Assembly: GCF_018362995.1 (NCBI RefSeq) | Contig: NZ_CP074372.1 | Span: forward strand, 1,984,001-2,048,000 | Reading direction: 5' to 3' | DNA length: 64,000 nt | Origin: Chryseobacterium indologenes | GTDB lineage: Bacteria; Bacteroidota; Bacteroidia; Flavobacteriales; Weeksellaceae | Shown: piece after piece, positions 26,041 through 35,500 of the stretch | Layout: each line of letters begins with the position of its first letter | Numbering within the stretch: position 1 is the first letter of the stretch | Notes under the pieces: generated by a model | Database searches by the model: none | What the model saw: the letters and a program-made list of their open reading frames with translations, nothing else | What the model was told of the DNA's origin: nothing | Position numbers and translations under genes: made by a program

Positions 26041-26631
26041 ATGAATTTTTCAAAAAAAATATCATATAAAAATATAGCATGCCTTTTTAGTTGTGCTATA
26101 TTTTTTATATTGACATCCTGTGAAGAGGATCTTACCAAAAGAAATGGCAGCCAAAGCAAAAATTTCCCTTCACAGATCATCAACAACGCCAATATTATAC
26201 AGCGTGACTCCGGCTTTGTCACTTTAAAAGCCAAAGCACCCATCATTGAAAAGTATGAGCTGATCGACAGCCCTTATGTAGTAGCCCGAAAAGGAATTGA
26301 TATTGAGTTTTTTGATAAAAAGAAACCTAAGGTTCCGGGAAGAATTACAGCTAAATACGCCCGTATTTTTGAGTATAAAAAATTCTATGAAGCCAAAGGT
26401 GACGTAAGGATAAAAACTAATGAAGGGCAGCGATTTGCCATGCAGAGTATTTACTGGGATCAAAGAAAAAACAGAATCTATACCAAAGATACTGTATATG
26501 TTACCATGGAAGATGGTTCTACACTGGTAGGTGCCAATGGAATGACGGCAAAGGATGACTTTTCTGAATATACTTTCTATAACAACTCAGGAGATTTCAG
26601 TTCAAAGAGAATTTCTGAGAATAAAAAATAA
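26041..26631 (+). CDS. lptC: LPS export periplasmic protein LptC
   Basis: 196 residues from the ATG at 26041, one base after the upstream stop; a longer frame starting at 26002 overlaps the barrel gene and lacks the clean N-terminus. The signal sequence ends in FILTSC, so Cys27 would be lipidated. The body has LptC/OstA-like beta-jellyroll repeats: GFVTLKAKAPIIEKYEL, GRITAKYARIFEYKKFYEAKGDVRI and YWDQRKNRIYTKDTVYVT. It would receive lipopolysaccharide from LptBFG and hand it to LptA. The lptB/F/G genes are not in the window. Confidence 0.85.
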   Translation: MNFSKKISYKNIACLFSCAIFFILTSCEEDLTKRNGSQSKNFPSQIINNANIIQRDSGFVTLKAKAPIIEKYELIDSPYVVARKGIDIEFFDKKKPKVPGRITAKYARIFEYKKFYEAKGDVRIKTNEGQRFAMQSIYWDQRKNRIYTKDTVYVTMEDGSTLVGANGMTAKDDFSEYTFYNNSGDFSSKRISENKK

Positions 26632-26643
26632 TCCGAAAAAATA

Positions 26644-27687
26644 ATGAAAGCTCTGGCTATTGGACTGATGTCCGGAACAAGTCTGGACGGTTTAGACATC
26701 TGTCTTGCTGAATTTGAAAAACAGGACAAATGGACTTTTCAGATCCTGAAAGCCGAGACAATCCCCTATTCTGAGGATTGGGAAAACAAACTTAAAAACT
26801 CCATTCATCTTTCTGCTGAAGATTTACTGGAACTGAATTCAGAATATGGTTTTTACCTTGGCCGGCAGGTGAAAGAATTTATTCATAAGCATCAGCTTGA
26901 AAACATCAGCCTGATTGCCTCTCATGGCCACACGATTTTCCATCAGCCTCAGCGAAAATTTACCCTTCAGATAGGAGACGGCAGAGCGATCAAGCTGGAA
27001 ACCGGATTACCTGTTATCTATGATTTCAGAAGCCAGGATGTGCTGATGAATGGAAACGGAGCACCATTGGTTCCTATAGGTGATGAATTACTTTTTTCAG
27101 AGCACAGCGCTTGTTTAAACCTTGGCGGATTTTCCAATATTTCTTTACACTCAGACGGAAAAAGAATTGCTTTTGATATTGCTCCGGTTAATATTGTACT
27201 GAATCATTTAGCACAACAAATCAACAAAAGTTTTGATGAAAACGGAGAGCTTGCCCAAAAAGGAGAAATAAATGAAGCTCTACTGAACGATCTTAATGCT
27301 TTAGATTTTTACCAGCGTTCACACCCAAAATCTTTGGGAATCGAATGGTGTCATGAGCATATATTTCCGGTTCTTAAAAATATTGAAATCTCAGATGCCC
27401 TGGCTACTTTTACGGAACATAGCGCACAGCAGATCGCCAATGTTATCAATACATATAATATACAAGATATCCTTATTACCGGAGGAGGAGCTTACAATTC
27501 ATTTTTAATCGAAAAAATAAGATCAAAAACACTAGCTGAAGTGATCATCCCTGAAAAAGAAATCATCGATTATAAGGAAGCCCTGATCTTCGCTTTTATG
27601 GGAGTTTTAAAAATAAATAATGAAGTAAATGTACTTTCTTCCGCTACAGGAAGTTCCCATGACCACTCTTCAGGGGTCATAGCATAA
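26644..27687 (+). CDS. anmK: Anhydro-N-acetylmuramic acid kinase
   Basis: Cell-wall recycling enzyme that cleaves and phosphorylates 1,6-anhydro-MurNAc to MurNAc-6-phosphate. 347 residues. The N-terminal signature LMSGTSLDGLD is diagnostic, with ASHGHTIFHQP, NGNGAPLVPIGD, LNLGGFSNIS and ITGGGAYNSFL of the sugar-kinase fold. It starts 12 bases after lptC and probably shares its transcript, linking LPS export and peptidoglycan recycling genes. Ends before a bidirectional terminator. Confidence 0.94.
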   Translation: MKALAIGLMSGTSLDGLDICLAEFEKQDKWTFQILKAETIPYSEDWENKLKNSIHLSAEDLLELNSEYGFYLGRQVKEFIHKHQLENISLIASHGHTIFHQPQRKFTLQIGDGRAIKLETGLPVIYDFRSQDVLMNGNGAPLVPIGDELLFSEHSACLNLGGFSNISLHSDGKRIAFDIAPVNIVLNHLAQQINKSFDENGELAQKGEINEALLNDLNALDFYQRSHPKSLGIEWCHEHIFPVLKNIEISDALATFTEHSAQQIANVINTYNIQDILITGGGAYNSFLIEKIRSKTLAEVIIPEKEIIDYKEALIFAFMGVLKINNEVNVLSSATGSSHDHSSGVIA

Positions 27688-27704
27688 GTGTTTCATATCA
27701 AAAT

Positions 27705-27732
27705 AAAAAAAACCTTCATTTGAAGGTTTTTC
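27705..27732. terminator. Bidirectional terminator
   Basis: AAAAACCTTCA / TGAAGGTTTTT stem between the convergent anmK and SRPBCC genes. Confidence 0.85.
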
Positions 27733-27734
27733 TA

Positions 27735-28124
27735 TTATTTATAAGCTTCGATTTTATCGGTAAGCGTATTGATAAAGTTTTGTAGTGGCTTTTCTACCAT
27801 CATTTTGATAAATGGGTTGAATTTTCCTTCAAATAACATCTGAACTTCAGTCTGGTTATCATTAATCGGGTTTAAAGTTGCTGTTAAAGTAAAGTCCAGG
27901 CTTGAACTTGCAGATCTTAAAACAGCTTTTTGGTCATCCACTTCATCTATTTTTAACGCGATTTCCGGCATTCCCTGTAATCCAAATTTAAATCCGTTAT
28001 CTCTTGTTTCAAATTTTTGAAGACCATCCGGCATAAAATCTTTATAATTTTCAGGTGATTTCAGCAATTCGGTAAGTTCTTTAGATGATTTATTGACAAT
28101 AATCTTTCGTCCTTCTAAATTCAT
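27735..28124 (-). CDS. SRPBCC-fold protein
   Basis: 129 residues with the helix-grip (START-like) pattern: N-terminal strand GRKIIVNKSSKELTELLKSPENYKDFMPDGLQKF, a strand-rich core (LDFTLTATLNPINDNQTEVQMLFEGKFN), and a C-terminal helix (LQNFINTLTDKIEAY) that would close the cavity. Members bind hydrophobic ligands; this one has no known function. Cytoplasmic and monocistronic, with a 500-base upstream gap. Confidence 0.8.
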   Translation of the reverse strand: MNLEGRKIIVNKSSKELTELLKSPENYKDFMPDGLQKFETRDNGFKFGLQGMPEIALKIDEVDDQKAVLRSASSSLDFTLTATLNPINDNQTEVQMLFEGKFNPFIKMMVEKPLQNFINTLTDKIEAYK

Positions 28125-28523
28125 TTTTTATTTTTTATAATTAAATTCTTAACTCTTACAAATGTATAAAGTTTTTGTGCATAAATACTTCAAACTAATA
28201 CTCAATATTTTATTTACTACATAATTTTCTGAGCATAAAAAATATAGACTTATAAAATCAGAAGTAATTTTGCGTTCAATCTGATTAAACCTGCATCTAT
28301 ACGTTTGCTACTCTAGCAAAATTAAAAAAAATCTACAAAGACACACCACTAAATCCTACTTTTAAAATATAATATCAAGCCTATAAACTCCTTCATTAAA
28401 TTTTTTTCAAATATTTTCCGACCTTTATATTTCAAATAAATAAAGAGTGCATTTTTCCTTTTGACTTAGGTGCAGACGGATAAATAAGCCTACATTTAAT
28501 CGTTAGTTTTTACGACAATTTTA

Positions 28524-28531
28524 TATATTTG
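28524..28531 (+). promoter_or_regulatory. NUDIX gene promoter, -7 box
   Basis: TATATTTG fits TAnnTTTG and implies a leader of about 85-90 bases. Confidence 0.5.
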
Positions 28532-28548
28532 TGAGTGATTGTAATAAA

Positions 28549-28578
28549 AAATAGTAAAAACGCTGAGTTTTACTATTT
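28549..28578 (+). promoter_or_regulatory. Stem-loop in the NUDIX mRNA leader
   Basis: AAATAGTAAAA / TTTTACTATTT perfect 11-bp stem with an eight-base loop, between promoter and start codon. No T-run follows, so a protein-binding or mRNA-stability role is more likely than termination. Confidence 0.5.
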
Positions 28579-28624
28579 TAAAAAACAACTATTTGATTTT
28601 CAGTCGTAATTAATTTCCCATAAA

Positions 28625-29242
28625 ATGTATAAAGTTTTTGTCAACGAAAAAAAGCTATTAGTGTCTCAATATCCTGAAAATCTTGAAAAAGAGCTTAGGT
28701 ATGAAAGTTTCACAACTTTAGAAATAGCATTAGATCTTCTGGAGAATACTTCTGTGCAGGAACTTAATGTATATGGAGAGAATCTGGATGAAATATGGCA
28801 GGAATTCCAAAAGCTTTTCAGAATTATAGAAGCAGCAGGAGGACTGGTAAATAATCCTGAAGGTAAAATTCTCTTTATTAAAAGACTTGGTAAATGGGAC
28901 CTTCCGAAGGGTAAAATGGAAAAAGGAGAATCCAGAGAAGAGTCTGCAGTACGGGAAATAGAAGAAGAAACCGGTCTGAGTGATGTTGAGCTTTTAAAAT
29001 TCATCAATACCACCTACCATATCTATATCGAAAGAAACGGAGAGAAAATCCTTAAATGCACCCATTGGTTTGAAATGAACTTTGACGGTGAAGATACTTC
29101 CAAGCCGCAAATAGAAGAAGGCATTACCGAGGTAGCCTGGAAAACGACATCAGAAATTGAGCAAGAAGTTTTTCCAAGTACCTTTAAAAATATTATATTG
29201 ATTGTACAGGAATTCTGGGATATGAAGAAGCTGGAAGCTTAA
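28625..29242 (+). CDS. NUDIX hydrolase
   Basis: 205 residues. The Nudix box runs from Gly96 to about Leu118: GKMEKGES, then REIEEETGL, matching Gx5Ex7REUxEExGU. The first 70 residues are a family-specific N-terminal extension. Nudix enzymes hydrolyse nucleoside diphosphates linked to another group (for example oxidised nucleotides, ADP-ribose or dinucleoside polyphosphates); the substrate cannot be told here. Likely single gene, ending in a strong terminator. Confidence 0.9.
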   Translation: MYKVFVNEKKLLVSQYPENLEKELRYESFTTLEIALDLLENTSVQELNVYGENLDEIWQEFQKLFRIIEAAGGLVNNPEGKILFIKRLGKWDLPKGKMEKGESREESAVREIEEETGLSDVELLKFINTTYHIYIERNGEKILKCTHWFEMNFDGEDTSKPQIEEGITEVAWKTTSEIEQEVFPSTFKNIILIVQEFWDMKKLEA

Positions 29243-29256
29243 AGGCCAAAAGCTGG

Positions 29257-29309
29257 AAAGGAGGCTGGAAGTTATTATTCAACGACCTTCAGCCTCCTTT
29301 TTTCTTTTT
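29257..29309. terminator. Terminator between convergent NUDIX and murF genes
   Basis: AAAGGAGGCTG / CAGCCTCCTTT stem with a T-run. Its left arm overlaps a GCTGGAAG-type dispersed sequence also seen near 41641 and 54457. Confidence 0.75.
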
Positions 29310-29312
29310 GTA

Positions 29313-30584
29313 TTATATAAAGTCGATTAGTTTTTCCAGAGCAATTCCCCTGGAACCTTTCAACAATATATTTTCAGACTGAATTTTATTCTGTTTTAAA
29401 TATTCTATCAGGACTGTTGTATTTTCAAAAGCAAGATCTGAAGAATTAACCTCTTTAAAATGTTTTCCTACTGTAATAATTTCATTAAAATTAAGATCCT
29501 GAGCCAGTTTTAAGATGTTCTGATGCTCTTTCTCACTCTCATCACCTAACTCCAGCATATCTCCGATAATAATGGTCTTACTGCCTTCAAAACTTATGAA
29601 ATTATTCAAAGAAGCGGTCATTGAGCTTGGGTTGGCATTATAGGTATCCAGCACTAAAGTTCTACCCTCTTTTTTCACAACCTGTGATCTCATATTGGTA
29701 GGTGTATACAATTCCAGGGCATGTTTTATTTTTTCAAAACTGATTCCGAAATGAAGTCCCAGGCTTGCTGCTGCACAAAGATTGGTAAAATTATATTCTC
29801 CTGTTAGCTTTGAAACTGCTTTTACTCCCTGATAAGTCAATCCTACAAAATGCTCTGCGGAAAAAGATTCAAAATTGTAATCTGATGTCTCTTTTCCAAA
29901 AGTAATTTTAGGGGAATAGCTTTCAGTTTTATCGGCCTGAATAGGATCATTCTCATTAACAAGAATAGTTCTGTTATTGCCTTTAAGATAATCATAAAGC
30001 TCAGATTTTCCTTTAATCACTCCTTCAAATCCACCGAATCCTTCTAAATGGGCCTTCCCAAAATTGGTGATATATCCGAAATCAGGTTGAGCAATCGTAC
30101 ACAGGAATTCAATTTCTTTCTGATGATTAGCTCCCATTTCAATCACGGCCATTTCATGTTCCGGTTTAATGGAAAGAATTGTCAAAGGAACTCCGATGTG
30201 GTTATTCAGATTTCCAAATGTATACTGTACATTATATTTTTCTGAAAGAACAGCATGAATCAATTCTTTGGTAGTAGTTTTTCCATTACTTCCCGTTAGC
30301 CCGATAAAAGGAATGGTAAGTTTACTTCTGTGATAGATAGATAGCTGTTGTAAAAACTCAAGGGTAGACGGAACATAGAAAATATTTTTATCTCTGTTTT
30401 CAAATTCCGGAAGTTCAACAATTACTGCCAGCGCTCCGTCATCTATTGCTTTTTCTGCTAATGTAGCGGCATTGAAATTTTCACCGGAAAAGGCAAAGAA
30501 AATATCATTCTCTGCTATTTTTCTGCTATCAATAGTTACTTTTGAAGCCTGCAGAAATAAAGGATAAAACTGTTCTATATTCAT
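29313..30584 (-). CDS. murF: UDP-N-acetylmuramoyl-tripeptide--D-alanyl-D-alanine ligase
   Basis: Adds D-Ala-D-Ala to the UDP-MurNAc-tripeptide, the last cytoplasmic step of peptidoglycan precursor synthesis. 423 residues from the ATG at 30584 (MNIEQFYPLFLQ); the longer frame adds 15 unlikely residues. Motifs: SRKIAENDIFFAFSGENF (UDP-MurNAc region), P-loop GLTGSNGKTTTKE, EMGANHQKEIEFL, and YNANPSSMTASLNNF. Length is slightly short, as in Bacteroidota. Located directly downstream of gldJ but separated from it by a terminator. Confidence 0.94.
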   Translation of the reverse strand: MNIEQFYPLFLQASKVTIDSRKIAENDIFFAFSGENFNAATLAEKAIDDGALAVIVELPEFENRDKNIFYVPSTLEFLQQLSIYHRSKLTIPFIGLTGSNGKTTTKELIHAVLSEKYNVQYTFGNLNNHIGVPLTILSIKPEHEMAVIEMGANHQKEIEFLCTIAQPDFGYITNFGKAHLEGFGGFEGVIKGKSELYDYLKGNNRTILVNENDPIQADKTESYSPKITFGKETSDYNFESFSAEHFVGLTYQGVKAVSKLTGEYNFTNLCAAASLGLHFGISFEKIKHALELYTPTNMRSQVVKKEGRTLVLDTYNANPSSMTASLNNFISFEGSKTIIIGDMLELGDESEKEHQNILKLAQDLNFNEIITVGKHFKEVNSSDLAFENTTVLIEYLKQNKIQSENILLKGSRGIALEKLIDFI

Positions 30585-30683
30585 GTGGAAATATATAATT
30601 TTTTTTAAGAGGTCACATGCAATCGCCAAATCTATATGGGTATTTCAGACTTTTTAGCCAGAGCGATTTCATGGTTCAAAAAT

Positions 30684-30716
30684 AAAAAAACCTTCCGAAA
30701 GTTCGGAAGGTTTTTT
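30684..30716 (-). terminator. gldJ terminator
   Basis: CCTTCCGAA / TTCGGAAGG with a two-base loop, flanked by A- and T-runs. Confidence 0.9.
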
Positions 30717-30737
30717 ATAAGTATTTTTTGATAAATA

Positions 30738-32339
30738 TTATCTTCTAGTTCTACCCTTATCGTTAGTTCTGGCATCCTGTGCAACACGGAATCCTACCCA
30801 ACCATAAGCTCTGTTTTGATTTTTATATCTTCTTTGTCCCGGATCCAGCCAATATGCTGTGTCCTGCCAAGAACCTCCTTTTACAACTCTAACCTCGTTA
30901 GAAACTGCTGAAGTTCTGTCTTTAGTATCTTTTTGTAGTTTTACTCTACCCGTTCCATCTACAACAAATCTTTGTTTAGGTGAATTGTACATATCGAAAC
31001 CTGCAGCAGAATCCGAAGCTCTGTAATATTCTAAAGAAGATTGTCTGTCACCATCTCTGTAGTTTCTGTAATCAGCGATAGTTTGTCTTTCGAATTGTCC
31101 AGGAAGTCCTTTATAAACTAATCTTCCGTCAGCCAAAGTATCATACTTGATAGTACCTTCGTCGATCATTTTATAAGTTCCGTCACCGTTTCTTACGATA
31201 GCCTGAGGCATGTTACCTCTATAGTAGTTGAAATCACTATAGTCCTCATCAATGATTGGTCTGTAAACATCCGCAGTCCATTCTGAAACGTTCCCGAACA
31301 TACCATATACACCAAGATCGTTAGATGGATACTTTCTTACGTCAGAAGTCTGTGCAGAACCGTCATTCTTCCATCCTGAGATCCCTGAGTAGTCACCTCT
31401 ACCCATTTTGAAGTTTTCAAGGAACATTCCTCTGTCTCTTCCTTTGGTACCTCTTAATCTTTCGATTTCAGGTTTTTTACCCAGGTATTGGTTATATTCT
31501 CTTGTTTTTGCCATACCAAGAGCTGCATATTCCCATTCAACTTCGGTAGGAAGTCTGAACTTCTGTACCATTGCTGAATTTGGAGCTCTGTTAGCAGCAA
31601 GCAATCTCTGGTTTGTAGTTTTCATACCAGTTTTCTGCTGCATTCTTTTTTCATTGATATATCCTTGCATTTCAGGATCATTCGATTTGAATTTATCCAT
31701 GTTGAATGCGGTCCCTCCCTGATTGTTGGATTCGTTGATATACAAATCTTTGGCAATAATACCAGACTGCATCAAAGCTTTTTCATTCGCTCTGTCTGTC
31801 AGCCACTCACAGTATCTGTTTGCCTGAGTCCATGAAACACCTACTACCGGATAGTAATCAAATTCCGGAGAACGCAGATACGTTTCATTATAATCGTTTC
31901 TTGCTAATTTGTTGTCCCATAATAAGGTATCCGGTAAAGCACCGTTATAGATTTCCTTAAAACTAGGATCACTTGGTGGGAATACATACTTCAACCATGT
32001 CAGGTATTCGCGGTATTCGTAGTTAGTAATTTCTGTTTCTCCGATAAAGAATGAACTTACCTGCATTCTGCGAGGCGTGTTATTCCAATCGTGCATAACA
32101 TCATCTTTCACTAATCCCATTGTAAAAGTTCCACCTTCTACATATACCATTCCAGGCCACCCCTTCTGCTTTTGTTGCTTTCCTGCAAAAAACCAACCTT
32201 GTTTTTCGTTTGGTTTCCAACCTGTTTTACTGACAAATTTTTTGGTACCGCCACCTTTGCTGGTTCCTGATCCGCCACAGCTGGTTAATGCAAGTGTAGA
32301 ACTTAATGCTATTAATGAAAACAACTTTAGTTTTTTCAT
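30738..32339 (-). CDS. gldJ: Gliding-motility lipoprotein GldJ
   Basis: 533 residues from the ATG at 32339. The frame upstream extends 52 codons but those encode a Lys/Asn/Phe-rich non-signal sequence, so it is rejected. Signal peptide ends in LALTSC (Cys21 lipidated). The body is a formylglycine-generating-enzyme (FGE/SUMF1) fold: MVYVEGGTFTMG, RRMQVSSFFIGETEITNYEYREYL, PVVGVSWTQANRYCEWL, RLPTEVEWEYAALG, GMFGNVSEWTADVY, and VVKGGSWQD...GFRVAQD. GldJ is needed for gliding and for stability of GldK and the T9SS motor in Flavobacterium. Its placement divergent from porU is the usual flavobacterial order. Confidence 0.93.
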   Translation of the reverse strand: MKKLKLFSLIALSSTLALTSCGGSGTSKGGGTKKFVSKTGWKPNEKQGWFFAGKQQKQKGWPGMVYVEGGTFTMGLVKDDVMHDWNNTPRRMQVSSFFIGETEITNYEYREYLTWLKYVFPPSDPSFKEIYNGALPDTLLWDNKLARNDYNETYLRSPEFDYYPVVGVSWTQANRYCEWLTDRANEKALMQSGIIAKDLYINESNNQGGTAFNMDKFKSNDPEMQGYINEKRMQQKTGMKTTNQRLLAANRAPNSAMVQKFRLPTEVEWEYAALGMAKTREYNQYLGKKPEIERLRGTKGRDRGMFLENFKMGRGDYSGISGWKNDGSAQTSDVRKYPSNDLGVYGMFGNVSEWTADVYRPIIDEDYSDFNYYRGNMPQAIVRNGDGTYKMIDEGTIKYDTLADGRLVYKGLPGQFERQTIADYRNYRDGDRQSSLEYYRASDSAAGFDMYNSPKQRFVVDGTGRVKLQKDTKDRTSAVSNEVRVVKGGSWQDTAYWLDPGQRRYKNQNRAYGWVGFRVAQDARTNDKGRTRR

Positions 32340-32503
32340 AGTCGATATAAATATTTTCAAAGTACAAAGAAAAAATAAATTATTCAATAAATCAAGTAAA
32401 CATTTGATTTTTTTGAAAAACGTTAACAATTTAATTTTATTGTATCGCAATTTAATTCTAAAATTTTCATTTATTTTGTAATTTAGCAATTTCAATAGTA
32501 AAC

Positions 32504-35500
32504 ATGAAACGAAAAATTACGCTTTTATCTTTAATCGCTTTTGCATCAACACTTTACGCCCAAAGAAACACCATAGAATGGAATGGTTCGAAAATTCAGG
32601 ATTTTGGCGATACAAAATTAAATCTTCCTAATTTTAAAAATGAGGGTTTTTCTTTCAGCCAAAATAATGTTTTTATAGTAACCAAGCAAAAAATCGGAGA
32701 AAAGCAGCTTAAAATTTCAGATCTTGTCTGGGAAAACGTTCCTGCTCAGGATTTATTTGAATTGGATAAAGGAAGACTTCCTGATTATGATGTAGCAGAT
32801 GTTTCCTATTATAATTTGGATGGAGACAGCTATGCCAGCATCAGTGTTGCCTTGTTCAAAAATGTAAAAGGCCGCGTTCAGAGATTATCTTCGTTTAATG
32901 TTTCAGAAGCCTCTTCATTTGTAAATACTACAGGGACTGTTAATAAAATAGGAACTACTTCCAACCCATTATCAAGCGGCAACTTTTACAAAATAAAAGT
33001 TGACAAGTCCGGTGTATTCAAAATTACCTCACAGTTTTTAAAAGACAACGGAATCAATCCCGGCTCTATAAATCCTAAAAATTTCAGAATTTATGGAAAC
33101 GGAGGGGTAATGCTTCCTGAATATAACCAGGATGCAAGATATGGAGCTTTACAGGAAAATGCCATTCAGGTAGTAGGTGAAGATGACGGAGTATGGAACG
33201 ATAATGATTATGCACTTTTCTACGCTCAGGGTCCTGATGGATATAACCTTTATGACACTTCCAATGGAAATGGTTTTAAAAGAAAGGATACCCGATTCAG
33301 CGAAAGAAGCAATAATGTCAAAAATATATATGAAGATTACTCTTATTACTATATCAATTTTGACAAAGGTTCCGGAAAAAGAGTTCCGACTGTTGACGGA
33401 AACCTTCCAGCCCAGCTGATAACCAGATATGACAGTTACCAGGTGATCAACAAGGATCAGAAAAACCTGTTGAAAGTAGGTAGAACATGGGTGGAGGACA
33501 CTCCTTTCAGCAATGAAAAAACAGTAACACTTTCTACGAACTCACCAATACAGGCAGGTGATGTTATACGATACAGAACTCAGGTGGTAGCGTATAATTC
33601 GCAGCAGAATACAATTGATTTCAAGATCAATAATTTAAATCCGCATCCCCTGCAAACGATCCCTACGGATACTTCATCGTATCAGTATACCTTCTACCCT
33701 GTAACCTATACCGGAACGCTTACCAATCTTACCGGAAACCAGATTACAATGGTTTATAATCCTGATATTTCTAAAAATCCCAACGGAACTTTCTATTTTG
33801 ACTATGTAGAAGTTCAGTACAAAGAAAATCTTGCCTTCAATGGGTCACAGATGAACTTCAGGGATTATTCCATTGTAAGCGGAAGCAATACAGATTACGG
33901 GTTCAGCATTACCAATGCTGCTAATATAGAGCAGGTATGGGACGTAACAGATATTACCAATGCCAACAGAAGAGTGAATAAAGCCGGAGGCGGCGCTTTC
34001 AACTTTGCTTATACGGCAGCTGATCAGAATTTCAATAATGAATTTGTGGCTTTCCGTGCTGATGCGGCTTTCAGCCCGCAGTTTGTAGGAAGAATTTCCA
34101 ATCAGAATCTTTCTGCTTTACAAAATATAGATTACCTGATTCTGACAGTTCCTGAAATGATGGGCCAGGCACAGAGACTTGCCAACTATCATCAGACTGC
34201 TCATAATTATAAGGTGGAAATTGTAGACGTCAACAAAATCTATGAAGAATATGGCAGCGGAAGTAAAGATCTTACCGCTGTAAGAGATTTCGTCAGCAAA
34301 CTCAATACTCCTCTGGGCAGACTTCAATATGTATTTATTCTGGGGGATGCATCATATGATTATAAAAACAGAGTTCCCAATAATTCAAATGTTGTTTCCA
34401 GCTACCAGAGTGAACAGTCTTCAGATTACGTATCCTCATTTGTGACGGATGATTATATTGTAATGACCAAGCCGCAGACTACATTATTAATTGAAAACAA
34501 CTTACCGGACCTGCCTGTGGGAAGAATCCCGGCTGCAAACGTGAGTGAAGCCGGAGATATGATCAACAAAACATTGGCTTATTATAACTCTCTTCAAGGG
34601 CAGTCAACTCCTTTCGGAGACTGGCGTATGCGACTTGACTTCGTTGTGGATGATAATAACGAAGGAGGAAGTCCTTTCCATAATGTAATGGACAGTAGTT
34701 TGTCCAGTATATTTGAGCAGCCCGGCCAGCTAGAGCTGAAAGAATACAACGTTAAAAAATTATACATGGATGCCTTCACCGCTCAGAGTACATCTGGAGG
34801 ACGAAGATATCCACAGGTAAACCAGGCTATTTCCAATGCAATCGGAAACAGTTTATATCTGTTTTATTTCGGACACGGAGGAATTAACGGTTGGGCACAG
34901 GAAAGAGTCTTAACATCTACTGAGGTTCAGAATGCCAACAATTTCTCTAATGTATACAGCAGATTCCCTTTTGTTTCTACCATCACTTGTGAATTTACAT
35001 TATGGGATGAACCCGCAACAAATTCTGTAGGGGAACAGTTTATCAAAATGAAACAGGGAGGTGCATCCACAATGATTACTTCCAGCCGTGCTATTGGTGT
35101 AGATTACGGACGTGATTTTACGAATACATTCACTCAGAATATATTTAAACTAACCAATGACGATTTCAATTCATTAGGAAACGCGCATTTACTTGCTAAA
35201 AAGCAAAAGGGGCCAAACAATAACCACCTAAAGGTAAACTTCCTGGGTGACCCTGCTATGAAATTAAGCAGACCGCAAAGACTCCTTACCATTGATAATA
35301 TTGAAACTCCAGTTCCTGGACTGATCAGAGGATTGGACTTCGTGAAAATAAAAGGACATATCAATAATCCGAACGGAACATTGAACAATACCTTCAATGG
35401 AAGAGTCAGCATCAATATTTTTGATAAAAGATTAAATAAAAAAACATTAAATAATACCGGTGTTTTATCTCCTGTTTTAGATTATACAGAGGAAGGAAGC

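Larger units (their letters stand above)
28125..28624. other. Large gene-free gap between SRPBCC and NUDIX genes
   Basis: 500 AT-rich bases without a gene. Contains a small hairpin TTTGCTA / TAGCAAA (28304-28320), a possible -7 box on the minus strand (TAATTTTG, 28317-28324), the NUDIX promoter box (28524-28531), and an 11-bp stem-loop in the NUDIX leader (28549-28578). No tRNA or small RNA family is recognised. Confidence 0.5.

Noticed and set aside
28125..28624. Possible decayed gene in the 500-base gap (for example pyrE, which I recall near such NUDIX/SRPBCC genes)
   Set aside because: No frame or protein fragment of any phosphoribosyltransferase can be read on either strand; memory of the gene order is not strong enough to claim loss.
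32340..32495. 52-residue N-terminal extension of GldJ
   Set aside because: Lys/Asn/Phe-rich with no domain; the ATG at 32339 gives an ideal lipoprotein signal. The region is the gldJ/porU divergent promoter.
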